Assembly: GCF_000717245.1 (NCBI RefSeq)
Contig: NZ_JNYQ01000011.1
Coordinates: 186,001 to 250,000 of the forward strand
Reading direction: 5' to 3'
Length of the DNA: 64,000 bases
DNA from: Kitasatospora papulosa
Lineage (GTDB): Bacteria > Actinomycetota > Actinomycetes > Streptomycetales > Streptomycetaceae
The stretch's first letter is position 1. Each line of letters starts with the position of its first letter. Shown here piece by piece: positions 1-7,530 of this stretch. The position numbers and the translations under genes are program-made. The notes beneath the pieces were generated by a model, which did no database searches, had not been told where the DNA came from, and saw nothing but the letters and a program-made list of their open reading frames with translations.

Positions 1-187
1 CGTGATCGAGGACCCCTGGGCCAACGCGGCGACGGGGGACACCTGGGTCGACGCGCATCTGCTGCCGGTCGCCGACGCGTCGCTCGACACGATGTCGGCC
101 ATCTCGCCGGACGGCTTCCACGGCGCCGTGACCCTCGGGCGTCCGGAACGGGGCGAGGCCTCCGAGACCGGACCGGCGGGCGGGTAG
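1..187 (+). CDS. C-terminal fragment of an unidentified protein (cut by window edge)
   Basis: The frame is open from the first bases to a TAG at 185-187 and gives about 61 residues. A GTG at position 2 is in frame but probably internal, because the reading frame runs off the window. The fragment ends in a Gly/Pro/Glu-rich tail (ERGEASETGPAGG). I recognise no domain, and no ribosome binding site can be judged. It lies upstream of and parallel to the phosphatase gene, separated by about 158 bases without another gene. The true start and function lie outside the window. Confidence 0.5.
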   Translation, partial: VIEDPWANAATGDTWVDAHLLPVADASLDTMSAISPDGFHGAVTLGRPERGEASETGPAGG

Positions 188-345
188 GCCCTCGGGAGCG
201 CTCCGCGGATTCCGGCGGTGCCGTTCGCCCGTGCGGGGCCGTCCAGGTGACCGCACACGGCTTCGGGGACGTGAGCCCGGGCGCGGTGAACCGGATCCTC
301 CTATGCTGGAACCGCAGAGCGGGGCCGGGATCGAGGCGGTGGCGC

Positions 346-1572
346 ATGAAGGAACCGCAGCTCGATTACGCGGCGGTCTTCCACGCCCTCCCCGGCATGG
401 TCGCTCTGCTCACTCCCGATCTCCTGTACGCCGACGCGAACGAGGATTTCCTCCGCCTGGCCGGACGGAGCCGCGAGCAGTTGCTGGGCCGTTACATCTT
501 CGACGTGTTCCCCGAGAACCCCAACGACCCGGCCGCAGCCGGAATGCGGGAGACCCGGGCGTCCATGCTGCGCGTGCTGGAGACCGGCGAGCGCGACACC
601 ATGGCACTCGTCCGCTACGACATCGAGGACCGCGAGCGCCCCGGCCACTGGGCGGAACACTTCTGGAGCCCGGTCAACGCGCCGGTCACCGATGCGGACG
701 GGCATGTGCTGTCGATCGTGCACCGGGTGGAGGAGGTCACCGAACTCATCCGTGCCCGCGGCGCGTCCGACAGCGGCAGGGCCCGCGTGCTGGAGGCTGA
801 GCTCTACACCCGCGCCCGTGAACTCCAGGACATCAACGAACGTCTGCGCAGGGCTCATGCGCGCGATCGGGAGGTCGCCCTGGCCCTGCAGGAGGCGATG
901 CTCCCCGCCCCTTCCCCGGTCGGGCACCACCGTGCAGCTGTCCGCTACCAGCCCGCTGCCAGCACCCTGAACGTGTGTGGTGACTGGTACGACCTGGTCG
1001 ACCTGCCGGGCGACCGCATCGCGGTGGCCGTCGGCGACGTCGTAGGGCACGGTCTGAAGGCAGCCTGCGTGATGGGGCAGCTGCGCAGCGCTCTGAGTGC
1101 GGCCGCCCGCGTCGCCGATGGGCCCGCCCGCGCCCTGGAGGCCGTCGGGCTGTATGCCCGCCGTGTCGACGGCGCCGAGTCGTCCACGGTGGTGAAGACG
1201 TTCATCGACTGGGCCGCACACACCATCGTGTACAGCAGCGCGGGGCATCCTCCTCCGCTCCTTCTCCATCCCGACGGCACCGTGACCCTTCTCGACCAGG
1301 CGACCGACCCGCCGCTGGGCGCCCGGCCCGACCACGTCCCTCGCCCTGAGGCGACCACGCCCTTCGTCGAGGGCGGAACCCTGGTCCTGTACACCGACGG
1401 CTTGATCGAGCGTCGTCACGAGGACATCGACCTGGGTCTCGCCCGTCTGTCCGACGCACTCGTCCGCCACGGGCAGGCAGGCCCGGAGGAGCTGGCGGAC
1501 GCGCTGCTGGCCGACCTCCTCCCACCCGCCGGCAGCACCGACGACGTCGCCCTGGTGATCATCCGGCTGTGA
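346..1572 (+). CDS. PAS-domain PP2C-type (SpoIIE family) serine/threonine phosphatase
   Basis: The product is 408 aa. Residues 1-130 look like a PAS sensor domain (start MKEPQLDYAAVF, with a YADANEDFLRLAGRS stretch). A short helical linker follows, then a PP2C/SpoIIE phosphatase domain from about residue 180 to the end. Metal-binding aspartates expected for the family are visible: D213 in CGDWYD, D231 in VGDVVGHG, D351 in YTDGLIE and D399/D400 in STDDV. Such proteins are cytosolic and usually dephosphorylate anti-sigma-factor antagonists in response to a signal sensed by PAS. The partner is not in the window. I chose the ATG at 346 because the PAS fold begins right after it; an upstream in-frame GTG region encodes low-quality sequence. 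The gene converges with the GH84 gene across a hairpin. It shows no sign of belonging to the secretion locus. Confidence 0.9.
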   Translation: MKEPQLDYAAVFHALPGMVALLTPDLLYADANEDFLRLAGRSREQLLGRYIFDVFPENPNDPAAAGMRETRASMLRVLETGERDTMALVRYDIEDRERPGHWAEHFWSPVNAPVTDADGHVLSIVHRVEEVTELIRARGASDSGRARVLEAELYTRARELQDINERLRRAHARDREVALALQEAMLPAPSPVGHHRAAVRYQPAASTLNVCGDWYDLVDLPGDRIAVAVGDVVGHGLKAACVMGQLRSALSAAARVADGPARALEAVGLYARRVDGAESSTVVKTFIDWAAHTIVYSSAGHPPPLLLHPDGTVTLLDQATDPPLGARPDHVPRPEATTPFVEGGTLVLYTDGLIERRHEDIDLGLARLSDALVRHGQAGPEELADALLADLLPPAGSTDDVALVIIRL

Positions 1573-1606
1573 CCCGCTCGGGTCCGCCGGGTCCTCCGGC
1601 CGACGC

Positions 1607-1636
1607 CCCCGGGCGCCTGATCCAGGGCGCCCGGGG
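1607..1636. terminator. Bidirectional hairpin terminator between convergent genes
   Basis: Inverted repeat with 11-bp arms (CCCCGGGCGCC at 1607-1617 and its complement at 1626-1636) and an 8-base loop. It sits in the 71-bp gap between the stop codons of the phosphatase and the GH84 gene. There is no T-run, as is usual for GC-rich actinomycetes. Confidence 0.7.
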
Positions 1637-1643
1637 CCGTGCG

Positions 1644-3635
1644 TCACAGCGTCGGCGCCCGCTCGATGAACGTGTCGAGCACCCCGTCGGCCACCTTGAT
1701 GGTGCCCTGCGGCCGGGTGGTGCCCGGGATGGTGGTGTACGCGGCTGCCTGCTTCGCCAGTTCCGCCGCCTCGGCGAAGTCCGCGTCTCCGCTCCCCGAG
1801 TGCAGCCGGGCCCGCAGGCCGTCCAGGGTGGCGTCCAGCGAGCCGCCCCATGCGTCGAGGGCGTCCAGCCACGGCTTCGTCTGCGCCAGGAAGGCCGGGT
1901 CCCCGACACCGGCGCGGATCTGCTCGGGAGCCCCGGCCAGCACGTCGGCGTAGGCACCGAGCTCACGCAGCGCGGCCTGCCGTCGGGCACGGGATCCGCT
2001 GTTCCACGCCTCGGTGAAGTCCGCGAGCCGCGCCGCCAGTTCGGGGGCCTGCGGCTGCCAGTCCGTGTCGCCGAAGGTCGGCGCGAGGTGCTGGGTGTCG
2101 AAGAAGGCGAGGAGCGCCCGGGTGGTGGCGGGGTCACCGCCGGCCAGGTAGCCGGCCGCCGCGCGCCAGGTGCGGGCGGGGTCGTAGTCCTCGTCGTTCC
2201 AGGCGAACGACGCCCCGCCGAAGAGGGCGACCTTGCTGGCGGCCGCCTGGTTCATCGGGTTGAGCACGATGCCGCTCAGCGCCTTGTGCAGCCCGGCCTC
2301 ACGCTTGTCGTACGGGGCCATCAGCAGCCGGCCGGTCGTCTGCCCGTAGTCGTTGACCGGGTAGTTGTCCCAGAGGAACACCTTGCGTCCCCACACCGCC
2401 GAGGCGGCCTCGGCGTCCGCCACGCTGATCGACGGGGGAACGACGTCCGTGCCCGTCCACTGCACGACCACCTTCGGATCCAACTGCTCGCGCAGCACGG
2501 ACTTGTAGGCGGAGTCGGCCGTGTCGGAGTACTCGGTGGGCACGAACTGGAGCGGGGCCGCGTCCGGGCGGGTGTCGATGAAGTCGTGCTGCACGGCGTT
2601 GAGCAGGTCGGCCTGTGCCTGCCCCGCGCTGCCCCTGCCCGGGGCGCCGTACTTCTCCTGGTCGGCCTCGCAGTTCCACTTGGTGTAGCTGATGTCGTCC
2701 AAGGCCACGTAGAAGCTGCGGGCCCCCTGGTCGTAGAGGGTGCCCAGCTTCGTCTTGAGGGCGCTCACGTCGGCGGGATCGCTGTAGCAGACGGACAGAC
2801 CGGGGGAGAGGGCGTAGGTGAAGTCGACGTGGTGGGCGGTGGCCTGGTCGATCAGCTCACGCAGGTCTGCGAGTTTGTCCGCCGGGTAGGGCTCGCGCCA
2901 CTCGTCCCTGAGGTAGGCGTCGTCCTTCGGCGTGTAGATGTAGGTGTTGGCCTTGATGTCGCCGTAGAAGGCCAGCTGGTCGAGCCGGTCGGTGTGCGAC
3001 CAGGGCGCGCCGTAGAAGCCCTCGATGCTGCCGCGCAGGGGCATGGCCGGGTGATCGGTGATCGAGACGGCCGCCACCGTGCGCTTTCCGGTCACCAGTT
3101 GCCGCAGTGTCTGGGCGGCGTAGTAGACACCGTCACCGTCGTTGCCGGCGAGCACGATGCTGTCGCCGCGGGAGGCGAGGGAGTAGCCCTCGGCGACCAG
3201 GGTGCCGGGCACGGTGCCGCCGGTGGCCCGCAGGGCGGCGGCCACCACGCGGTCCTTGACGGAACCGGCCACGACGGTGAGTTTCGCTCGACCGGCGGGG
3301 GTCGCCGCGGTGGCGGCCGCGGCCGTGTCGATGTGGCGTGCGCCGGCCGAGGTCAGCGCCTTCTTGATGACATCGATGCTCGCGGCGTCCACGTCGTCGC
3401 CGAGGACGAGCCGCACGCGGTCGGGGACACGGAGGTCCCGTCCTGCCGATTCCATGTGCTGCGGGGTGGGCGTGACGACGGGCATGGCCGCGGACACGGT
3501 GGGCGCCGGCGTGGTGGCCGGTCTTCCCGCCGCCCACGCGGGAGCGGAGAGCGTACCCAGGGCGAGCAGGGCCGCGGCGCCGAGAAGGGGGAGCCGGGGG
3601 ACACGGGACAGACAGTACGGATGGCTTGCAGACAT
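1644..3635 (-). CDS. Secreted GH84 beta-N-acetylglucosaminidase (hyaluronidase/NagJ-like)
   Basis: The product is 663 aa. An N-terminal export signal is visible: basic start, hydrophobic core LLGAAALLALGTL and a cleavage-like AWAAG near residue 35. A GH84 N-terminal helper domain (about 45-160) precedes the catalytic barrel, which starts at GSIEGFYGAPWSHTDR. The paired catalytic aspartates of the family are D313-D314 in VALDDIS. A helical C-terminal region follows. The expected reaction is substrate-assisted removal of N-acetylglucosamine from glycans outside the cell. The start is the ATG at 3633-3635, preceded by GGAGGTG. A frame extension upstream to 3971 is non-coding in character and contains the promoter. 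The dre-like operator just upstream suggests DasR repression relieved by amino-sugar phosphates. The gene looks like ordinary saprophytic metabolism rather than part of the secretion locus. Confidence 0.93.
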   Translation of the reverse strand: MSASHPYCLSRVPRLPLLGAAALLALGTLSAPAWAAGRPATTPAPTVSAAMPVVTPTPQHMESAGRDLRVPDRVRLVLGDDVDAASIDVIKKALTSAGARHIDTAAAATAATPAGRAKLTVVAGSVKDRVVAAALRATGGTVPGTLVAEGYSLASRGDSIVLAGNDGDGVYYAAQTLRQLVTGKRTVAAVSITDHPAMPLRGSIEGFYGAPWSHTDRLDQLAFYGDIKANTYIYTPKDDAYLRDEWREPYPADKLADLRELIDQATAHHVDFTYALSPGLSVCYSDPADVSALKTKLGTLYDQGARSFYVALDDISYTKWNCEADQEKYGAPGRGSAGQAQADLLNAVQHDFIDTRPDAAPLQFVPTEYSDTADSAYKSVLREQLDPKVVVQWTGTDVVPPSISVADAEAASAVWGRKVFLWDNYPVNDYGQTTGRLLMAPYDKREAGLHKALSGIVLNPMNQAAASKVALFGGASFAWNDEDYDPARTWRAAAGYLAGGDPATTRALLAFFDTQHLAPTFGDTDWQPQAPELAARLADFTEAWNSGSRARRQAALRELGAYADVLAGAPEQIRAGVGDPAFLAQTKPWLDALDAWGGSLDATLDGLRARLHSGSGDADFAEAAELAKQAAAYTTIPGTTRPQGTIKVADGVLDTFIERAPTL

Positions 3636-3681
3636 ACGGATCACTGCACCTCCACGTAAGTGGACCACCGCATTCAGGTGG

Positions 3682-3697
3682 AGTGGTCTAAACCACC
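3682..3697 (-). promoter_or_regulatory. dre-like operator (predicted DasR binding site)
   Basis: AGTGGTCTAAACCACC differs by one base from the TGGTCTAGACCA core of the dre consensus known for the GntR-type regulator DasR. It lies about 47 bases upstream of the start codon of a GlcNAc-releasing enzyme, which is the type of gene DasR controls. DasR itself is not in the window. Confidence 0.7.
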
Positions 3698-3809
3698 ACT
3701 CGGCGGCGTCGGTGTCAAGATCTCGCCCTCGGAAAGGGGGAACCGGCGGGACCGAGGCAGCCGGAAACCGCCGGATCCCATCGGCCGGTGACCGGCCCGG
3801 CGCAAACGC

Positions 3810-3836
3810 GGCCGGCCCGCACAAGGCGGGCCGGCC
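3810..3836 (-). terminator. Rho-independent-type hairpin after the B-lectin gene
   Basis: Perfect 11-bp arms GGCCGGCCCGC / GCGGGCCGGCC (3810-3820 and 3826-3836) enclose a 5-base loop ACAAG, 16 bases beyond the stop of the minus-strand lectin gene. No T-run follows. Confidence 0.75.
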
Positions 3837-3852
3837 GGGCCACGACGGGGCG

Positions 3853-4830
3853 TCAGGTCGACCAGAGGACGTTGCCGTTCTCCTGGACGACCACCTTGCC
3901 GTCCGCCCGCAGGACGAGCTGGGCTCCCGGGTGGTCGTGGGTCTTGGAGGCCCATATCGCGCGGTCGTCACCGTTGTGGATCACGAGGTTTCCGTCGGGC
4001 TGGAAGATCGCCCGGTGGTTCTGGCCGAACGTCATCGCAGCCCAGATCGGCTTGCCCTGTTCGTTGAGGACCACGAGGTTGCCGTCGGTCTGCATGACCA
4101 TCTTGATACGGTTCGTCGTCCAGGCCTGGTTGACCTGGATGACGCTGGGAGCCGAGACGACCACCGTGCTCCACTCCGGCTTCGGGGAGGGCTTGGGCTT
4201 CGGCTTGACCTTGGCCTTGGGCTTCGTCGCGGAAGGGCTGGGCTTCGGCGGCTCCGGTGCGGGGACCACGGGGGCCACGGCCTTCGGCTCGACCGCCTTC
4301 GGCTTCTCCTTGGTCGGGGAGGGGCTGGGCTTCCCGGCCACGTAGTCGTCGAGCGCGGCGGGGGCGGAGTTCGGGTTGAGGACGGTGTCCGCGCCCCCCG
4401 CCACCGGCCGCATCGGTGTCTCGTCCCCGCCCTTGTCGTTGGCGCTTCCGACCAGCAGCAGGGGTATGGCCACCAGGGCCGCGCCGAGGAAGGCGGCACC
4501 CGCCAGGACCGGCGTACGCGGGCGGCCGGCGTGGACGCCGGTGGCGGTCGTGGTGCCGGGCGCCGTCGCGGCTGCCGTCGTGACGCCGACCCCCTCCCCG
4601 GACGCCTCGGGGGCCGGGGCCTTGGCGGCCTGCGGAGGGGTGGCCGCGGTGTCCCCGGCCGGTGTGGCGCCGGACTCCGCCTCGGGTGCGGGGGCCGGCG
4701 CCCCCTCGGCCGGTGCCGGTGCCGGTGCCGGTGCCGGTTCCGGCGACGCGGGCCGGGGGCCGGCCGCCTCCGTGTCGGGGGCGGCGGCCGCTGTCGTGTT
4801 CGCGCCGGGAGTGGGGGGCTGGGAGGACAT
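3853..4830 (-). CDS. Membrane-anchored protein with C-terminal B-lectin (GNA-type) domain
   Basis: The product is 325 aa. Residues 1-120 are rich in Ala, Pro and Glu and probably cytosolic. One transmembrane segment (PVLAGAAFLGAALVAIPLLL) follows near residues 130-150. A short linker holds the sequence SANDKGGDE, then a Pro/Lys repeat stalk and a bulb-type mannose-specific lectin domain over the last 105 residues. The lectin shows the repeated sugar-pocket pattern QxDGNLVV (QTDGNLVVL, QPDGNLVIH, RADGKVVVQ). The topology suggests a lectin displayed outside the membrane on a stalk. The ATG at 4828-4830 is preceded by GAAGGAG; a longer frame to 4983 lacks such a site. The scaffold up to the stalk matches that of the ricin-B protein at 6157, which has a different lectin. 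The gene is divergent from the T7SS-associated gene. Its sugar ligand is unknown. Confidence 0.88.
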   Translation of the reverse strand: MSSQPPTPGANTTAAAAPDTEAAGPRPASPEPAPAPAPAPAEGAPAPAPEAESGATPAGDTAATPPQAAKAPAPEASGEGVGVTTAAATAPGTTTATGVHAGRPRTPVLAGAAFLGAALVAIPLLLVGSANDKGGDETPMRPVAGGADTVLNPNSAPAALDDYVAGKPSPSPTKEKPKAVEPKAVAPVVPAPEPPKPSPSATKPKAKVKPKPKPSPKPEWSTVVVSAPSVIQVNQAWTTNRIKMVMQTDGNLVVLNEQGKPIWAAMTFGQNHRAIFQPDGNLVIHNGDDRAIWASKTHDHPGAQLVLRADGKVVVQENGNVLWST

Positions 4831-5347
4831 GCGGTTACTCCTTCTCGGTGGCGGAGCCGTGGGTGGGGCCGGAGGAACACCTGCGAGCCCTCGGCGCACG
4901 GGCTGACGTCCTGTCGAGGGGCCGGGACGCCCAGGGTCCTCACCGTCCGACCGCCGACCGACCCGGCGCGCGGTGGCGGCCACCGGTCCGACGCCCCTCC
5001 GAGCGGTGAGGCGGTGCCGTGGGGCCCCGGTCCGTGCGTCCGGACCGTGAGGCGCCGCACGTCGAAGAGGCCGATGGCGTACCCAACGTAGCCGTTCGGG
5101 GCGAGAAGGGCCGCGCCCTCACCCCGGGACTTCCCGTCACTATGTCCTCTTCCTGCTCACTGCTCCCGGAAAGTTCACCGACCGGGCAGGAAACGGGCAC
5201 GTCGGAGGCCCAAACGGACCCGGTCCGAACTCCCATGGGTCCTGGCCGTATGACATCCTGTTGGTTCCCCGATCTGATCAATGCCGGCGTGCGCGCGTGG
5301 CGTTTCGACAGCCGAGAATTCGTACAGACCCAAGAGTTCAGGTGGAG
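4831..5347. other. Divergent intergenic region (promoters not resolved)
   Basis: This stretch of 517 bases lies between two divergent genes, the B-lectin and the T7SS-associated gene. It includes the AT-richer stretch around 5140-5350, unusual for this window, which fits a promoter region. I could not identify a confident -35/-10 pair. Frames that cross it are low-quality shadows, and I see no RNA gene. Confidence 0.5.
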
Positions 5348-6160
5348 ATGCGGCCCGGAGAGCGACAAGAGGGCGCGGACGGCGCCTCGTTCGTCATGCC
5401 CGAAGCCCCGGACCCCGCCGCCGGACCGGGGCCGGGTGTCGGTGAGGACACCGTCGCAGCCGACACCTCCGGCATCCCCGAAGCAGTGAGGGCCGCGGCC
5501 CGCCGTGCTCCGGGTCACTGGGTCGGGGTGGTGGACCCGGAATGGACCGAGGAACGCACACCGGCCGAGTGGGCGGTGCTGGGGGAGTGGCAGTCGGACG
5601 CGAGCGGCAGGGTGGGCGAGTACCGCGCCAACCCGGCGTACCGGCCGTCGGCGCGGGTGCTCGGATGGCCGGAGCCCACCGATCCGGTGGACGCCGCGGC
5701 GCAGCGGGCCGCCACCGGCTACGGGTCGGTGGAGGAGGCTCTCGCGGTCCTCGCCGAGGCGGAGATCACCGTCGTGCGCGGACCGGACGGCGGGCCGCTG
5801 ACGGCAGCCGGACGGGACGGGGCGCCGGTGGTCCTGTTGTTCACCTCGCCCGCACACGAGTTCATGTCGTCGGCACTTCACCATGACAGGCTGCCGGTAC
5901 AGGAACTTGCCCGCTCACTGAAGGATCCCGGCACCTTGCTGATGGTCAACGCGGGAGCCGCGGCCCCCCTGCTCGTCCCGGCGGAGAGCCTCCCCGGCCC
6001 CGCTCACGTCGCGGGCGACGCCTGGGCGCCCGCCACGGAGTACGTCGCCGCCGCCTCAGGTACCGCGGAGCACGTCGGGACCGCCCCGGCGGAACCCTCC
6101 GCGGACCGGACCGCCAGCTCATCCGACCAACTGCCCCCCACCACAGGCAGGACCCCATGA
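5348..6160 (+). CDS. Type VII secretion system-associated (SseB-like) protein
   Basis: The product is about 270 aa. The core, roughly residues 45-215, reads IPEAVRAAARRAPGHW... and aligns by eye over its length with the protein at 63173. Shared landmarks are the HW near the start, the WAVLG-W motif, ANPxYRPS and ATGYG. Proteins of this kind recur in Streptomyces T7SS loci and are annotated only as T7SS-associated; some resemble the SseB fold. No signal peptide or membrane segment is seen, so it is probably cytosolic. The C-terminal 60 residues are low-complexity Ala/Pro/Ser. Its stop overlaps the ATG of the ricin-lectin gene (ATGA), implying translational coupling. The start is uncertain: ATG 5348 has a close purine-rich AGGTGGAG upstream, while ATG 5396 is also possible. 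Its molecular role is unknown. Confidence 0.8.
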   Translation: MRPGERQEGADGASFVMPEAPDPAAGPGPGVGEDTVAADTSGIPEAVRAAARRAPGHWVGVVDPEWTEERTPAEWAVLGEWQSDASGRVGEYRANPAYRPSARVLGWPEPTDPVDAAAQRAATGYGSVEEALAVLAEAEITVVRGPDGGPLTAAGRDGAPVVLLFTSPAHEFMSSALHHDRLPVQELARSLKDPGTLLMVNAGAAAPLLVPAESLPGPAHVAGDAWAPATEYVAAASGTAEHVGTAPAEPSADRTASSSDQLPPTTGRTP

Positions 6161-7383
6161 CGAGTTCGTCCCAGCAGCCCCCCGCCTCCCCGAAGGCACG
6201 CGCCGAGTCCTCCGCCTCCGGCGGCGAGGAGTCGGCCGTCGGCACCGCGTCCACCGCCTCAGCCGCACCCACGTCCGGATCCGCAGGGTCGACGACCGGG
6301 GCGGACGCCGGAAAGGCCGGTACGCGGACCACGGAGGTCGAAAGCACGTCCGGAGAAGCCGAAAAGGTTTCCGGAGAGGCCGCGAAGCCCTCGGGAGAGG
6401 CCGCGAAGGATCCCGGCGCGACGGGAGAGGAACCCGCAGGACCCGCGGCGGGCACGACGGCCGAGCCCGAAGCCGGCGCCCGGCCCGAGTCCGAGGCCGA
6501 CCACGGCGGCACCGCCGCCGCGCAGAGCCGCTTGCCCGCACTCGTACGGACCATGACGGCGACCGCGATCGGCAGGCCGGAGCAGGACGCCGGCACCGTG
6601 GGCAGGCCCGGCAAGGCGGTACTGGCCGGGGCGGCGGTGGCGGGGGCGCTGCTCGTGTCGGTGCCCTTCCTGATACTCGTCGGGAACGACGACAAGGGCC
6701 CCGAGCGGACGTCGGTCGCCGCCGCGGGGACCGTGCTCGACGGGAGCGGCCCGGAGGCACCCGGTGACTTCGCGGTGACCCCCGCCGAGACCACCTCACC
6801 GGCCGCGGAGAAGACGAAGGCCGCCGACGAGCCGGTGAAGGAGAAGCCGGTGGAGAAGGCCCCGGTGCCGGAGAAGGCGAAGGACGTGCCGAAGAAGGCC
6901 GCCGAACCGGAGGAGCAGCCGAAGAAGGAGAGCACGGAGAAGAAGTCCGACGGCGCCAAGAAGCAGCCCGCGAAGGCTGCCGCTCCGGCCGTCACGCTCA
7001 GTGGGCCCGTCTCCTTCCGCAGCCATCTCTCGGGCCGCTGCATCGACGTACCGGGCCATGACTTCAGCGACGGCAAGGCGCTGCACGTGTGGGACTGCAA
7101 CGGCGCCCCCGCGCAGAAGTGGCAGTTCGCCTCCGACGGCACCATCCGCATCAAGGGCCTGTGCCTGGACGTGGCCAACGCGAACTTCAGCGACGGCACC
7201 CCCATCCAGATCGCCTGGTGCAACGGCAACGCCGCCCAGAAGTTCGCTCTGAACGGCGCCCACGATCTGGTCAACACCGTCGTCGGCATGTGCGTCGACA
7301 TCGCGGGCGCCAACCGGAACAGCGGGGCGGCGCTGCAGCTGTTGCACTGTTCGGGCAACCCCGCCCAGAAATGGAGCACCTGA
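6157..7383 (+). CDS. Membrane-anchored protein with C-terminal ricin-type beta-trefoil lectin domain
   Basis: The product is 408 aa. Residues 1-150 are Ala/Glu/Ser-rich with short SGEA repeats. A transmembrane segment lies at about 152-173 (AVLAGAAVAGALLVSVPFLIL), followed by GNDDKGPE and a Lys/Pro/Glu stalk (about 210-280). The last 130 residues form a ricin-B lectin domain with three repeated subdomains, each ending in a QxW-type motif (QKWQ, QKFA, QKWS), and paired cysteines (GRCIDVPG...WDCNG). The protein is probably anchored in the membrane with the lectin outside. The ATG overlaps the upstream stop as ATGA. Compared with the B-lectin protein at 3853-4830, the anchor and stalk are alike but the lectin fold is different, suggesting exchange of the binding head. 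It is placed directly before the secretion machinery genes, so a role at the secretion site or target envelope is an inference. Confidence 0.88.
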   Translation: MTSSSQQPPASPKARAESSASGGEESAVGTASTASAAPTSGSAGSTTGADAGKAGTRTTEVESTSGEAEKVSGEAAKPSGEAAKDPGATGEEPAGPAAGTTAEPEAGARPESEADHGGTAAAQSRLPALVRTMTATAIGRPEQDAGTVGRPGKAVLAGAAVAGALLVSVPFLILVGNDDKGPERTSVAAAGTVLDGSGPEAPGDFAVTPAETTSPAAEKTKAADEPVKEKPVEKAPVPEKAKDVPKKAAEPEEQPKKESTEKKSDGAKKQPAKAAAPAVTLSGPVSFRSHLSGRCIDVPGHDFSDGKALHVWDCNGAPAQKWQFASDGTIRIKGLCLDVANANFSDGTPIQIAWCNGNAAQKFALNGAHDLVNTVVGMCVDIAGANRNSGAALQLLHCSGNPAQKWST

Positions 7384-7399
7384 CCGCAGCTCCTCGATG

Positions 7400-7418
7400 C
7401 CGGGAGCACCCCTCCCGG
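7400..7418 (+). terminator. Small GC hairpin after the ricin-lectin gene
   Basis: CCGGGAG / CTCCCGG arms (7400-7406, 7412-7418) with a 5-base loop, 17 bases beyond the stop. There is no T-run. It separates the lectin gene from the AAA+ gene, which has its own strong ribosome binding site. Confidence 0.5.
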
Positions 7419-7530
7419 AACCCGTACCCGCCGGGGACGAGGCATGATGGCATCGTCGGCTCGCCGGCACGCGTCCCCGGCGAAATCGGGGAGTCCGCAG
7501 AAGACGCCGCCGTAGCAAGGAGGTTGGTGC

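Noticed and set aside
3202..5091. Plus-strand frame of 629 codons across the GH84 and B-lectin genes
   Set aside because: It is antisense to two genes with clear domains and spans a terminator and an operator.
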